Source of the DNA: Idiomarina sp. PL1-037
Lineage (GTDB): Bacteria; Pseudomonadota; Gammaproteobacteria; Enterobacterales; Alteromonadaceae
Assembly: GCF_034422975.1 (NCBI RefSeq)
Contig: NZ_CP139873.1
Coordinates: forward strand, 2,356,001-2,420,000
Reading direction: 5' to 3'
Length of the DNA stretch: 64,000 nucleotides
In this document: positions 1 through 8,276 of the stretch, in pieces
Layout: the number at the start of each line of letters is the position of its first letter
Numbering within the stretch: the first letter of the stretch is position 1
Notes under the pieces: generated by a model
What the model was told of the DNA's origin: nothing
Seen by the model: the letters and a program-made list of their open reading frames with translations, nothing else
Database searches by the model: none
Made by a program: the position numbers and the translations under genes

Positions 1-2
1 CG

Positions 3-581
3 GAAGTCTACCCCGTCGAAGACCTCATTTGGGACAACACCAATATAGCTTTGCAATACCGTGAAGACATTCTCAACCTGCACCGCTTAACCGACGATCA
101 GCTAGAAGACTTAGTTGAGCGCTTAGAAGACAGTCAGCTTGATAACTACATGGATATTATCACCTTGATTGGCATTGAGTTTGATGAAAACACGGTTTGG
201 GGTCAGCTCACTATTCTTGAATTGAAGCTGCTTATTTATCTTGCATTGCAACGCCATGACGACGCTTTCGAGTATGTAGAAATGTTCTTGCAATTCAACG
301 ACAACACCGTTGAGCGCACACTGTTTTACCGTGCCATTGAAGCCGTGCTGGAAATTACTCTGGACGAAGAGCTGGAATTAGAAGACTACCGCTACAACTT
401 AGGCCGTATGTACGGCGAAGAGACCATTGAAGCCGTTATAAGCTCTGTTAAAGGCACTACACGCTTCCACGGTCTAACGCCAACCAATATGCAGCTTGAA
501 GGTCTGGACAGACATTTACGCTTAATAGAAAGCTACAAAAAGCTGCATGCGGCACGGGCTGAACGGCAGGTTCAGAACTAA
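3..581 (+). CDS. ycaO: YcaO-family protein, C-terminal part (5' end outside window)
   Basis: The reading frame is open from the first bases of the window, so the true start lies upstream; the TTG at 51 is internal. About 192 residues are visible. They form an acidic, helical region of the type found behind the YcaO catalytic domain in the long E. coli YcaO, with phrases such as VYPVEDLIW, DIITLIGIEFDENTVWGQL and LEGLDRHLRLIESYKKLHAA that I recognise from that protein. YcaO enzymes activate amide carbonyls with ATP; E. coli YcaO is linked to ribosomal protein S12 beta-methylthiolation. The ATP-binding core is not in the window. The gene converges on the vWA operon, and the two stop codons overlap. 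Identification is from memory of the E. coli C-terminus. Confidence 0.75.
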   Translation, partial: EVYPVEDLIWDNTNIALQYREDILNLHRLTDDQLEDLVERLEDSQLDNYMDIITLIGIEFDENTVWGQLTILELKLLIYLALQRHDDAFEYVEMFLQFNDNTVERTLFYRAIEAVLEITLDEELELEDYRYNLGRMYGEETIEAVISSVKGTTRFHGLTPTNMQLEGLDRHLRLIESYKKLHAARAERQVQN

Positions 582-592
582 AAGTTCAGCCC
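556..592. terminator. Inverted repeat across two convergent gene ends
   Basis: The nine-base arms GGGCTGAAC (556-564) and GTTCAGCCC (584-592) pair perfectly and enclose both stop codons: ycaO TAA at 579-581 and the vWA gene TAG at 578-580 on the minus strand. There is no clear T-run on either side, so intrinsic terminator function is only possible. The hairpin may protect or terminate both converging transcripts. Confidence 0.4.
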
Positions 593-1528
593 GACAAAGG
601 CGCCGCGGTTACGCTTAGCAACAGCCTGCATAAAGGCAGCGAAGGTTTCCGCGTTACCTTGTGCACGGCTAAAGCCTACTCCATGAATACGCATTACCGG
701 CTTACCATCGGTACCCTGATTCTGGCTGGTTATCTGCCGTACTACGGCATCTAAGTCACTGGCGCGGTAGTCGTCACCAAAAACGTACAAGCTGGTTGTG
801 CCCCTGGTTTTTTTATAAAGGTTAATGGCTTTCAAAATGCCCAGCTCTGGTGCACTTTTACCGCCGGTAAAGTTTGGCATTTGTTGCATAGCCATTTGTC
901 TGAACCGTTTGCTGTCAGGTAACCAGTCACCCGCTTTACTGCTGAACATAAAGTCACCGTCGGCGGCCATAATTTGAAAGCCCTTCATTTTCGGGTGGCT
1001 TTCTATAATGTCGTTAACAACGCTAATGACCCGGTTCCAGCCCCGGCCTCCGGACATAGACCCGGAATTATCAATAACAAAAATGACGTATTCAGCGTCG
1101 GTTGGAATACCACCGACGTCATCATCCGGTGTGTCAGTGCTGTTCGGCGTGTTTAGCATTGCGGTGGCTTGGCGTATTTCAGCCCTTAACGACGAAGCTT
1201 TATCCTGCAATTGTTGCAGGGTTTTCTGTGCCCGCGGAATAGAGCTTTCTAAATTCTTTTCCTGCTCAGTGACTGATGCGGTCTTTTGCTCGGCAGCAGA
1301 CAGTTGATCCTGTTTGTCTGATAGAGCTCCCTGAAGTTCCTCCACCGACTGCTGCGCCTGCAGTACTTCTGCAACTAAGGTACTGAGGTTAGCCGGTCCG
1401 CGTTCGGTATCCTCGGTACCGTTTTTCGCTAACAACACCAGCATAATCACCGCACCAAAAGCACAGGAAATAATATCCAGAAACGAGAGGTTGAAAACCT
1501 CTACTGGCGCACGCTGAATTTTTCTCAT
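578..1528 (-). CDS. Membrane-anchored vWA-domain protein with ExbD/TolR-like N-terminal helix (second vWA gene)
   Basis: This is the last gene of the operon. I start it at the ATG at 1528, which shares a base with the preceding stop (TAATG) and gives MRKIQRAP, parallel to the start of its neighbour; a GTG nine bases upstream is the alternative. Layout: a single membrane helix at about residues 11-33 with VFNLSFLDIISCAFGAV, a coiled coil at about 45-115, then a vWA domain with the MIDAS motif DNSGS and a later GDD. The Asp after FL sits where ExbD/TolR/MotB carry their ion-binding Asp. Known: vWA domains bind ligands through a metal. Inferred: it is a stator-B-like partner of the MotA/TolQ protein two genes upstream, with a vWA domain in place of a peptidoglycan- or receptor-binding domain. 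Confidence 0.8.
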   Translation of the reverse strand: MRKIQRAPVEVFNLSFLDIISCAFGAVIMLVLLAKNGTEDTERGPANLSTLVAEVLQAQQSVEELQGALSDKQDQLSAAEQKTASVTEQEKNLESSIPRAQKTLQQLQDKASSLRAEIRQATAMLNTPNSTDTPDDDVGGIPTDAEYVIFVIDNSGSMSGGRGWNRVISVVNDIIESHPKMKGFQIMAADGDFMFSSKAGDWLPDSKRFRQMAMQQMPNFTGGKSAPELGILKAINLYKKTRGTTSLYVFGDDYRASDLDAVVRQITSQNQGTDGKPVMRIHGVGFSRAQGNAETFAAFMQAVAKRNRGAFVGLNF

Positions 1529-2586
1529 TATGGCCACTCCGGAGCGGGTGATAAGAATGTGCCGCCACTTACCCGCGACCAGTTCCAGTAAAGTGGTGAA
1601 GCGTAAGGGTCACCTTCTATCGGCAGAAGAATAATATTGTAACGAACGCCCTTAGGCGCGCGTTTGATGGTCTCAACCATCAATGCCTGGCGGCAGTCTG
1701 AGGAAATGGACTTTTTCGTCGAAATAAAGTTACGACAGGAAATCGGCAGACCGTCTCCCAATGTTGGCAGGCCATCCGTTACAATATACACGTCGGTAAT
1801 ATCCGGGTTTGTCTCAAATAACGTACTAATGCCCAGCTGAAGATTGGTTCCGCCCTCTGGCACAACCGCGCCTAAGTCCTTCACAATAGAATTCATAGAG
1901 CCACTGACTGATGCTGTACTCACATTACGCATGCCCAGTCGTTTGGCGGTATCGGAAAAAGTCACCACGCTCACTTTTGAGGTTTGCGGCAGTCGTGCCA
2001 GCAACCATTGTGCAACCCGCCGTGTCCTTATCCATTTAGCAGTAGAGACTTTTTTGCTGTCGCTTAAAGCCAGTTTGCTCAGCACGTCAATTAAGTTGTC
2101 GCCCATCATGGAGGCGCTCTTGTCCACCAGAATGCCTATTTGCTCGCCTTCCACTTTCATGCCGGTGATAAAGTTCTGCTCACCCGTACCCGAAAGCTCA
2201 ACGTTTGCTGACTTCTCAACTTCTTTGGACAAGGCCGCTAACTGGTTTTCCAGATCGGCGACAACAGCCAACTGAGTCGACAAGTCCTGCAACGCTTTGG
2301 TTTGATCCTGGGTGGTGTCGTTTTTTGCTTCTTCGGAGTCTTCCTGCTTAGCTGACTCCAGCGCAATTTTGTCATTAATTTCGTCAATGGATTTTTTCAG
2401 ACGCTGCTGCTCATCCATTGACGCCGCCAGCTCCTGCTCAAGCTTTTCTTTTTCTTCTGAAGGGTCGGGCGTAAAAGCTTTAAAATCTATCAGGATAAAA
2501 ATAAGAATAACGGCGCCCAGTCCGCATGCCATGACATCCAGAAAAGATAAGTTAAAGCCGTCGCCAGCCTGGCGTGTTCGTCGCAT
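1528..2586 (-). CDS. Membrane-anchored vWA-domain protein with ExbD/TolR-like N-terminal helix (first vWA gene)
   Basis: The 352-residue protein starts MRRTRQAGDG, followed by one membrane helix (about 13-35) containing GFNLSFLDVMACGLGAV; Asp17 lies within F-L-D-V-M, closely matching the F-I-D-V-M of ExbD. A long charged coiled coil (about 43-130) leads to a vWA domain starting near residue 150 with the MIDAS motif DKSAS and a later VTDG. Topology would be a short cytoplasmic N-terminus with the vWA domain in the periplasm. It shares the exact FNLSFLD motif with the downstream vWA protein but differs in the vWA domain, so the two may form a heterodimer. It lies 13 bases after the MotA/TolQ-like gene and overlaps the next gene by one base, which suggests translational coupling. 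Confidence 0.82.
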   Translation of the reverse strand: MRRTRQAGDGFNLSFLDVMACGLGAVILIFILIDFKAFTPDPSEEKEKLEQELAASMDEQQRLKKSIDEINDKIALESAKQEDSEEAKNDTTQDQTKALQDLSTQLAVVADLENQLAALSKEVEKSANVELSGTGEQNFITGMKVEGEQIGILVDKSASMMGDNLIDVLSKLALSDSKKVSTAKWIRTRRVAQWLLARLPQTSKVSVVTFSDTAKRLGMRNVSTASVSGSMNSIVKDLGAVVPEGGTNLQLGISTLFETNPDITDVYIVTDGLPTLGDGLPISCRNFISTKKSISSDCRQALMVETIKRAPKGVRYNIILLPIEGDPYASPLYWNWSRVSGGTFLSPAPEWP

Positions 2587-2599
2587 CTGAGTCGCTCAA

Positions 2600-3370
2600 T
2601 TAACTGTGTAAATGAGACAGCAAGTGTTTCTCACAGGACTCTTGCGTGCGGATCACCATCTTGTCCTGACGGCTGTTCAGCAAGTGCATAAACAACATCA
2701 GAATCAAAGAAATAAACAGCGCAACCAGCGTTGAGTTAAAAGCCACACCCAGCGATGCAGTCATACCGGCAATGTCACCATCCAGAGCTTTGTCCGCCTG
2801 CGCCAGCGCCGAGCCAATACCGCGAACCGTACCCACGAAACCAATAGACGGAATAGCCCAGATAATGTAGCGGATCATGTTGTTGCCGCTTTCTAACTGA
2901 ATGGCAATATTGTCTACCGACGACTCGATGGTGTCAGCCGCATGCTGAACGTTTTTGGTATTCTTAAAACGACGAATACAGTTAATCCAGGTGCTGTATG
3001 CGGGGGTTTCTTTATAAGCCGAGCTTTCTAAATCATTTAATGCCGCATCAACGTCCAGCGCTTCAGACTTGTCGTAGCTTTCCAGTAAGTCGCGCGAATA
3101 AATTTCTTCTTCGTCAATTAACCGCCACAGCTTGTACAGCATAAGGAATAAGCAGAACAACATAAGCGAAATACACACCTGCTGTTCAACATCTTTGAAG
3201 ATAACCGAAAATGCAGTTAAAGCTTCTGTCCCTTGCTCTGCCATTGCCGCTTCGGCCGCCGGGCGAATAAGTCCTGCATACAGCAAATGTATCAGGGTAA
3301 AAATAGCCAGTAGCACACCACCACTGACAAAGAAGTTAGGGCTCATTGAAAGCGTATTATTTTTAGACAT
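2600..3370 (-). CDS. MotA/TolQ/ExbB-family proton-channel protein
   Basis: The 256-residue membrane protein has hydrophobic segments at about 11-34, 62-82, 165-190 and 205-230. The third carries the family-type signature PSIGFVGTVRGIGSAL, and the fourth is long and polar-poor, as in TolQ/ExbB/MotA. Known: these proteins form pentameric ion channels around a dimer of single-helix B subunits (ExbD, TolR, MotB) and turn ion flow into mechanical work. No exbD, tolR or motB gene follows. Two vWA proteins with an ExbD-like helix take that place. The large loop between helices 2 and 3 (about 85-160) is acidic and helical. Confidence 0.85.
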   Translation of the reverse strand: MSKNNTLSMSPNFFVSGGVLLAIFTLIHLLYAGLIRPAAEAAMAEQGTEALTAFSVIFKDVEQQVCISLMLFCLFLMLYKLWRLIDEEEIYSRDLLESYDKSEALDVDAALNDLESSAYKETPAYSTWINCIRRFKNTKNVQHAADTIESSVDNIAIQLESGNNMIRYIIWAIPSIGFVGTVRGIGSALAQADKALDGDIAGMTASLGVAFNSTLVALFISLILMLFMHLLNSRQDKMVIRTQESCEKHLLSHLHS

Positions 3371-3385
3371 TATGCATTCCGGGCG

Positions 3386-3493
3386 TTAAATGTTGGTGGG
3401 GAAGTCTTGTGGTGCATCCAAAGACACAAAGTAAGCCGTCGCGCTGCTGGCCAAAGCCAGCAGTATGACGCCCAAAATCACGCGTTTTTTCAT
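3386..3493 (-). CDS. 35-residue exported or single-helix peptide within the vWA/TolQ operon
   Basis: A short frame between the SUMF1-like gene and the MotA/TolQ gene. It reads MKKRVILGVILLALASSATA, then YFVSLDAPQDFPTNI and a stop. The first 20 residues look like a signal peptide (KKR, hydrophobic core, A-x-A); if uncleaved it would be a small membrane anchor. A good ribosome site (GAGGAG) lies about seven bases before the ATG, just after the stop of the upstream gene. Position, ribosome site and signal-like composition support a real gene. Function is unknown; it could be a small subunit of the envelope complex. Confidence 0.65.
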   Translation of the reverse strand: MKKRVILGVILLALASSATAYFVSLDAPQDFPTNI

Positions 3494-3507
3494 GATGTTT
3501 CTCCTCA

Positions 3508-5490
3508 TCACTCATGATACCGGGCTATTCTAAAGCCGATATCCTCTGCCGAAACACTTTCGCCGTCGCGAACGCTGGCACGAATACTCTTCATGCGTCC
3601 GGTTTTATAAGACGCACCTTTGACCACATTCCCATTGCCGCGAGCCGCACCCAGGTAATCGGTGTAAACCCGATCCAGGTTTGGCGGGTTTAAAGTGTAG
3701 CTGTCGTGCACCCATTCTTTGACGTTACCGTCTAAGTCAAAAAAACCGCCGCGCTCTGCTTTAAAACTGCCTACCGGTGCTTTACCGGCAAAACCGTCAT
3801 TGTAACCGCGTAAAATGAAAGTTTGCTGACCTTTTGCAGACTCATCGGCAAAGTTGCCCTGCTTGTCACGCAGGTGATCCTGACTGCCCCATACATAAAT
3901 AGTGGAGTCGGCCCTGCGATTAATTTTGGCTATGTATTCCCATTCGGCTTCGGTCGGCAAGCGGTAACCACGCGAGCCCGCATCGGTTCCTACCACTTTA
4001 CCATTACTGATTTTATAAAAAGGCTGCAAGCCTTCCTGTTCACTCAGCCAGTTAGTAAATAAAGCAGCTTCGTCCCAGGACACATTGGTGACCGGCATTT
4101 TAGTTTTGCTGCCCGAGCCTTTAAACGCGGCGAACTGCGCTTCGGTAATTTCATGGCGCGATATCCATACATCACGCGAGAAATCCACTTTCACCTGGTG
4201 CTCATTGCGCCCGCGACTAGGTTCATTAACCGGCGAGCCCATAGTAAATTTTTTCGGCGACAGACGGTTCATTTCAATGCCCAAAGTACTGACAAACAAC
4301 GGCTTGCCTTCTTTTCTTCTGGCATCAAACTCGCGCAGCATCTCGGCTTTTACGTTCACCAGCCGCTCGCTGCTTGGCTGAAACTCTTGCTTAACCGTAC
4401 GGTAACCGGTTTTACGAAACTCAACTTCTGACGGTAAAGCCTGTAGCTTGGTGCGAAGCGGAGTAACGCCCTGCTTTTGTCCGTTAATATACACGTCGCT
4501 GGGTTCGTTGGCGGTAAAAGCTACGTCACCCATTTCCGGGTCTAAGTTAAAGGTCAGCTGCTGGTTTTCGGCTGGTCCCAGCTTAACTATCCGGCTTTGC
4601 TTAACGTAGCCGGCCTTTTCGTAACGAATCACATGTTCTTTATTGGCATCAACGCTAATTGGATTTTTTGCCGGCGCGCCGTTAACCAACAACGCCCCAC
4701 CCTTCGGGTTCACCGAAACATTAACAGTAGCCTGTACCGGTTGAAGACGATAATTACGCTTAGGTTGTTTGTTGCGCACCGTTAACGACACCGTGTCCGT
4801 TACCGGTTCATACCCCGGATAATTCACCACCACAGGGTAGTCGCCACCCACTTTAGCAACGGTTACCGGCGTTGAACCCACCTCTTCGCCATCAAGGGTA
4901 ACCGACGCGCCAGCCGGGCTGGAATTAATAGAGATAGTGCCACTAATAGGGGTTAGCCGAATTTGCTCTTCAACCTTACCGTCTATTAACGCCTCAATTG
5001 CCACTGAAGCAGGCTCGTAAGCCGGATGCGAGGCCGACACCGTATAAGTTCCGGGAGCAAATTCCCCCTCAAAGGTAGAAGCGGTTTCTCTCTGCTCACC
5101 GTTAACTGACCAGACAATATCATTTGCGCCCGGCTCTGTTGTTATTGTCACTTTTGCCGGTTTAGGCTCCAGCTCAACTTCAATGGTAGAAGGGCTGTTG
5201 TCGTTTACCTGCACTTCTTTGGTTTGGTACTTGTCGGCAGACACCGTCACAAGGCCACCAGAGCCTACCGCGTAATATTTATTGTCGATGAAAAAACCAA
5301 TACCGGAATTAACCGCAAAGCGCTGAGTTTGCGCAGCTTCTGCTGGTTTTACGGTAAAACTGTAGCCTTTTGTTAAAAACAACCAGCCAAAGTAAATAAT
5401 CAGCAGTGCAAGAATACTGACCGAGAAGCCAATAGCCATTAGCCGTCGTTTACGTCGTCCTTTCTCAATGGCTTCGTCAAGTGTGGCCAC
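3508..5490 (-). CDS. Membrane-anchored PEGA-repeat protein with C-terminal SUMF1/FGE-like domain lacking cysteine
   Basis: The 660-residue protein has a positively charged N-terminus, one membrane helix (about 18-40) and several PEGA-type beta repeats (about 75-385) with signatures such as SSPAGASVTLDGEEVGSTP. It ends in a formylglycine-generating-enzyme-like domain (about 400-660) with FTMGSP, RLPTEAEWEY, DLDGNVKEWVHD and GFRIAR. True FGE enzymes use paired cysteines in the C-terminal part. This protein contains no cysteine at all, and the matching stretch reads VVKGASYKTGRMKSIRASVR, so formylglycine synthesis is very unlikely and a binding role is more probable. PEGA repeats are usually surface or periplasmic scaffolds. 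It sits 28 bases after the upstream PEGA/coiled-coil gene, consistent with one operon. Confidence 0.82.
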   Translation of the reverse strand: MATLDEAIEKGRRKRRLMAIGFSVSILALLIIYFGWLFLTKGYSFTVKPAEAAQTQRFAVNSGIGFFIDNKYYAVGSGGLVTVSADKYQTKEVQVNDNSPSTIEVELEPKPAKVTITTEPGANDIVWSVNGEQRETASTFEGEFAPGTYTVSASHPAYEPASVAIEALIDGKVEEQIRLTPISGTISINSSPAGASVTLDGEEVGSTPVTVAKVGGDYPVVVNYPGYEPVTDTVSLTVRNKQPKRNYRLQPVQATVNVSVNPKGGALLVNGAPAKNPISVDANKEHVIRYEKAGYVKQSRIVKLGPAENQQLTFNLDPEMGDVAFTANEPSDVYINGQKQGVTPLRTKLQALPSEVEFRKTGYRTVKQEFQPSSERLVNVKAEMLREFDARRKEGKPLFVSTLGIEMNRLSPKKFTMGSPVNEPSRGRNEHQVKVDFSRDVWISRHEITEAQFAAFKGSGSKTKMPVTNVSWDEAALFTNWLSEQEGLQPFYKISNGKVVGTDAGSRGYRLPTEAEWEYIAKINRRADSTIYVWGSQDHLRDKQGNFADESAKGQQTFILRGYNDGFAGKAPVGSFKAERGGFFDLDGNVKEWVHDSYTLNPPNLDRVYTDYLGAARGNGNVVKGASYKTGRMKSIRASVRDGESVSAEDIGFRIARYHE

Positions 5491-5517
5491 GAAGTCTCTC
5501 CTGTTTTTTTAATTATT

Positions 5518-6951
5518 CTAAACGCGTTCGTTACACTGAACGTTAATAACAATTGGCGTGCCCGACTTCTCCACCACAACATCGACAATGGTTGAGCGGT
5601 AGCCTTCGCGGCGGCCTTCTAATTGGTATTTACCCGGCTTTAACTGAATGGTTTTCTCTCTTACCTCACCCACAACACCAACACCCAATACTTTTATATA
5701 AGTTCGGTTGTCAGAACGAATGGTCACATCTATAGGCTGATTTTCCTTTTCAATGAGCTGCTCAACCTGGTCTACTTTCTTACCCAGCTTTGCGCTCAAT
5801 TGCGTGAGATCACTGTATTTGGACACCGCATTCACGGCATTCTGGCGAATGTTGTTGTCGGCAAGGCGCCCCGGTCTGTCAATATACACATCCAGCGCAC
5901 TGCTGGCGGCTAATATTTCACTTGCGCTTTGTTTCGCCTGCTGCACAACCTGGCTGTCCGGATAATCAGCCAGACCTTTTTCTGCCAGCATCTGTACCGT
6001 CTGCCATTCATCGGCTCCGGCAAATACCTGAATGCGTTTTTCTAACGACTTCACACCCTGACTTTTTAACTCGGCGTCAATTTGTGCCTGCAGGGTTACC
6101 AGCTCCGGCCGGTTATTGTCTATAGCCGAAGCTTTGGCTAATGCCTCCTGGGCGCGATCAAAGTCCTTGTTATCAATGGCATTGACCGCCGTTGCCAAGG
6201 CACGGGCAAAACGTTGTTGTTTAATTTGCTGTTCCACTTTCGCTAAGGCTGCCTTTGCTTCCTGCTGTTGCGGATCAAGCTTAAGAATTTGTTGATAAGC
6301 AGCACGCTGCTTCTCTATGTTGCCTTCTACACCACCCACTCTTACCTGTTCATACAGGTCGGCAACTTCATGGTAGGTGTCTATACGTTTCTGCAACGCC
6401 AGCGCATCGCTATAGTCGCCTTTTACGTTTATAGCCTGAGCATTCAACTGAGCGGCGTCATCAATGTCGTCGGCAGCAAAGGCTTTTGCGGCGTTTTCGT
6501 AAGCCTGTTTATAAGCCTTTTCAAACGCGTTTTGGTACTCTGTAATATCAGTATTAAGTTGCTCGATAGTGGTTTTCGCCTGGCTGTAATTACTGGCGCC
6601 ATAGTCATTAAAAGCCTGATCTATGTCGGCCTGAAAACCTTCAACTTTGGCGGACTGCCACTTTGATAAATACGGGGTAGCAACAAGCTCAGAAACGCGC
6701 TGATTGGTCTCGTTTAAGACCGTTTGCAGCGCTTTTCTATCTACGGCCTGATTAGCCGAACTTGTCTTCTGCTCGCTTTCCTCTTGTTTTTCCACGGCTA
6801 CCGGCGTGTTACCCGAAACCGGAAAATAAGCGAGCAAAGTAACGACGACGCCAATCAGCAAACAAACAAAGACAGAGGCAATTACGCCAGTTACTATGAC
6901 TTTTTTCTTTTTAGCACGGTTTTCTGCTATTTGCTGATCAACAGACGACAT
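5518..6951 (-). CDS. Membrane-anchored helical-repeat protein with C-terminal PEGA-like domain
   Basis: The 477-residue protein has a short basic N-terminus (AKKKK), one membrane helix (about 18-43), then a long Ala/Gln-rich helical region (about 60-375) whose repeats resemble TPR (for example DFDRAQEALAKASAIDNNRPEL). The C-terminal beta domain (about 400-477) includes LKPGKYQLEGRREGYRS, a PEGA-like pattern. It probably exposes a long periplasmic helical arm. It shares anchor type and PEGA end with the following gene, suggesting that the two bind the same partner. No enzyme motif is visible. Confidence 0.7.
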   Translation of the reverse strand: MSSVDQQIAENRAKKKKVIVTGVIASVFVCLLIGVVVTLLAYFPVSGNTPVAVEKQEESEQKTSSANQAVDRKALQTVLNETNQRVSELVATPYLSKWQSAKVEGFQADIDQAFNDYGASNYSQAKTTIEQLNTDITEYQNAFEKAYKQAYENAAKAFAADDIDDAAQLNAQAINVKGDYSDALALQKRIDTYHEVADLYEQVRVGGVEGNIEKQRAAYQQILKLDPQQQEAKAALAKVEQQIKQQRFARALATAVNAIDNKDFDRAQEALAKASAIDNNRPELVTLQAQIDAELKSQGVKSLEKRIQVFAGADEWQTVQMLAEKGLADYPDSQVVQQAKQSASEILAASSALDVYIDRPGRLADNNIRQNAVNAVSKYSDLTQLSAKLGKKVDQVEQLIEKENQPIDVTIRSDNRTYIKVLGVGVVGEVREKTIQLKPGKYQLEGRREGYRSTIVDVVVEKSGTPIVINVQCNERV

Positions 6952-6972
6952 CGTTACCTTTCCCTGGGTGAA

Positions 6973-8256
6973 TTAAAGCTGAGTTAACGGCGTTGACTCG
7001 AGCTCATAAATCTCTTTTAACTTCTCACGTAACTGCGCGTATTGCTCACCAGCAGTACCTGTCAATTCAACGTTCTGTTCATTAAGCTCAACCACCTGCG
7101 GCGTTACTTTTATGTCCAGATTTTGTCCCATTTCATCAAGCAATGCGCGTTGAGTCCCTAATTCACGGTTGGTTTTTATTGCTTCGTTTAAGCTGTAAAC
7201 CGCCCCCAGGCCTGCCGCCGCGCTCGCCACCTGGCCAGCACTAGAGCCTGAGTTCTTACCCAGCAAGATAGCGGCAGTCGCTAAAATCCCGGCACTCACT
7301 TGCGCTCGCGTTCTTTCCTCTTTCTTACGGCGGATATCAATAGCAACCGGCAAGGTCTCTTCCTGATAAGCGCGGTACGCGTCATGAGTGGTTGCATAAA
7401 ACGTGTCGTAGCTGTCCTGCAAGGAGTCAACAAACTGCTGGTCTTTCGCTTGAATCACATTTACCCGCTGATACATTGGGTCTGATTCAGCCGGTGCTCC
7501 GTTCAGCGTAATCGTTGAGCGCTGAGAGAAGAAACTGCTGGACTCACCAAGGTAGCCCCCGAAGGCTTCAGGACTGTACATAGAGGCGTAGCGCATATCT
7601 GAAACCGCCTGAATGGTTTTCTTCTCTTCTTCAGACTTTTGAATTAGCAAGTCATAAACATAACCTGCAATGTTTTTAAACACTGGGCCGTAAGGATTCT
7701 CCCCTTTTCTTAGAGCGTCACGGTAAAAGCCTGCGCCTACCTGATACTCAAACTCTTCCTCGCCCCAAATTTGGTTACTGGCGTCCATGACACGAACACC
7801 AATTTCAACGGTTTCGGTATCTGAGTAATTAATTTTGCCCAGTACGTATACATCGGCACTGGCGTTAGCATTGGGAGTGACATTAACCGCTCCAAAGGCT
7901 TTCGTGTCAGAGAGCGCTTCGCGGGTGTTTACGGCGAAACGATTCGCCTCTAAACGACGTACCTGTGGCCAAATGTCTTCTTCAACGATGGCTTCATCAT
8001 CAATATTGCCGGAACTGTCTTTCGGCAGGCCGGGGTCAAACACCGGAATAGCCACGTTAAGGTAAACATTGGAATTGTAACTGTAGCTACGCTCTTCTTT
8101 TCCTAGGGCTTTAGAGGTTCCTGGCCCGCTCATGCTTGGGCCTACGCTGGTAACATTCGTTTGGGTTGACTGGCAGCCGGCTAATGTAAACATTGCAGAA
8201 AGCGTCATAACGACTGAAAATCGTTTTAGTTTCTTTAGTTGAGCTAGTGTATTCAT
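6973..8256 (-). CDS. Lipoprotein of unknown function in the vWA/TolQ operon
   Basis: I start this at the ATG at 8256, which is preceded by GGAAGAAG; a longer frame to 8283 lacks a better start. The 427-residue product has a type II signal peptide with lipobox LAGC (Cys28) followed by Gln, which in the usual sorting rule favours the outer membrane. The mature part has a mixed alpha/beta region reminiscent of CsgG/curli-type or penicillin-binding-activator lipoproteins (VYVLGKINYSDTETVEIGVRV). A Gly/Ala-rich hydrophobic stretch follows near 310-345 (ATAAILLGKNSGSSAG), then a charged C-terminus. No catalytic motif is visible. It could link the inner-membrane complex to the outer membrane. Confidence 0.7.
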   Translation of the reverse strand: MNTLAQLKKLKRFSVVMTLSAMFTLAGCQSTQTNVTSVGPSMSGPGTSKALGKEERSYSYNSNVYLNVAIPVFDPGLPKDSSGNIDDEAIVEEDIWPQVRRLEANRFAVNTREALSDTKAFGAVNVTPNANASADVYVLGKINYSDTETVEIGVRVMDASNQIWGEEEFEYQVGAGFYRDALRKGENPYGPVFKNIAGYVYDLLIQKSEEEKKTIQAVSDMRYASMYSPEAFGGYLGESSSFFSQRSTITLNGAPAESDPMYQRVNVIQAKDQQFVDSLQDSYDTFYATTHDAYRAYQEETLPVAIDIRRKKEERTRAQVSAGILATAAILLGKNSGSSAGQVASAAAGLGAVYSLNEAIKTNRELGTQRALLDEMGQNLDIKVTPQVVELNEQNVELTGTAGEQYAQLREKLKEIYELESTPLTQL

Positions 8257-8276
8257 TGTTCTTCTTCCGTTAATTA

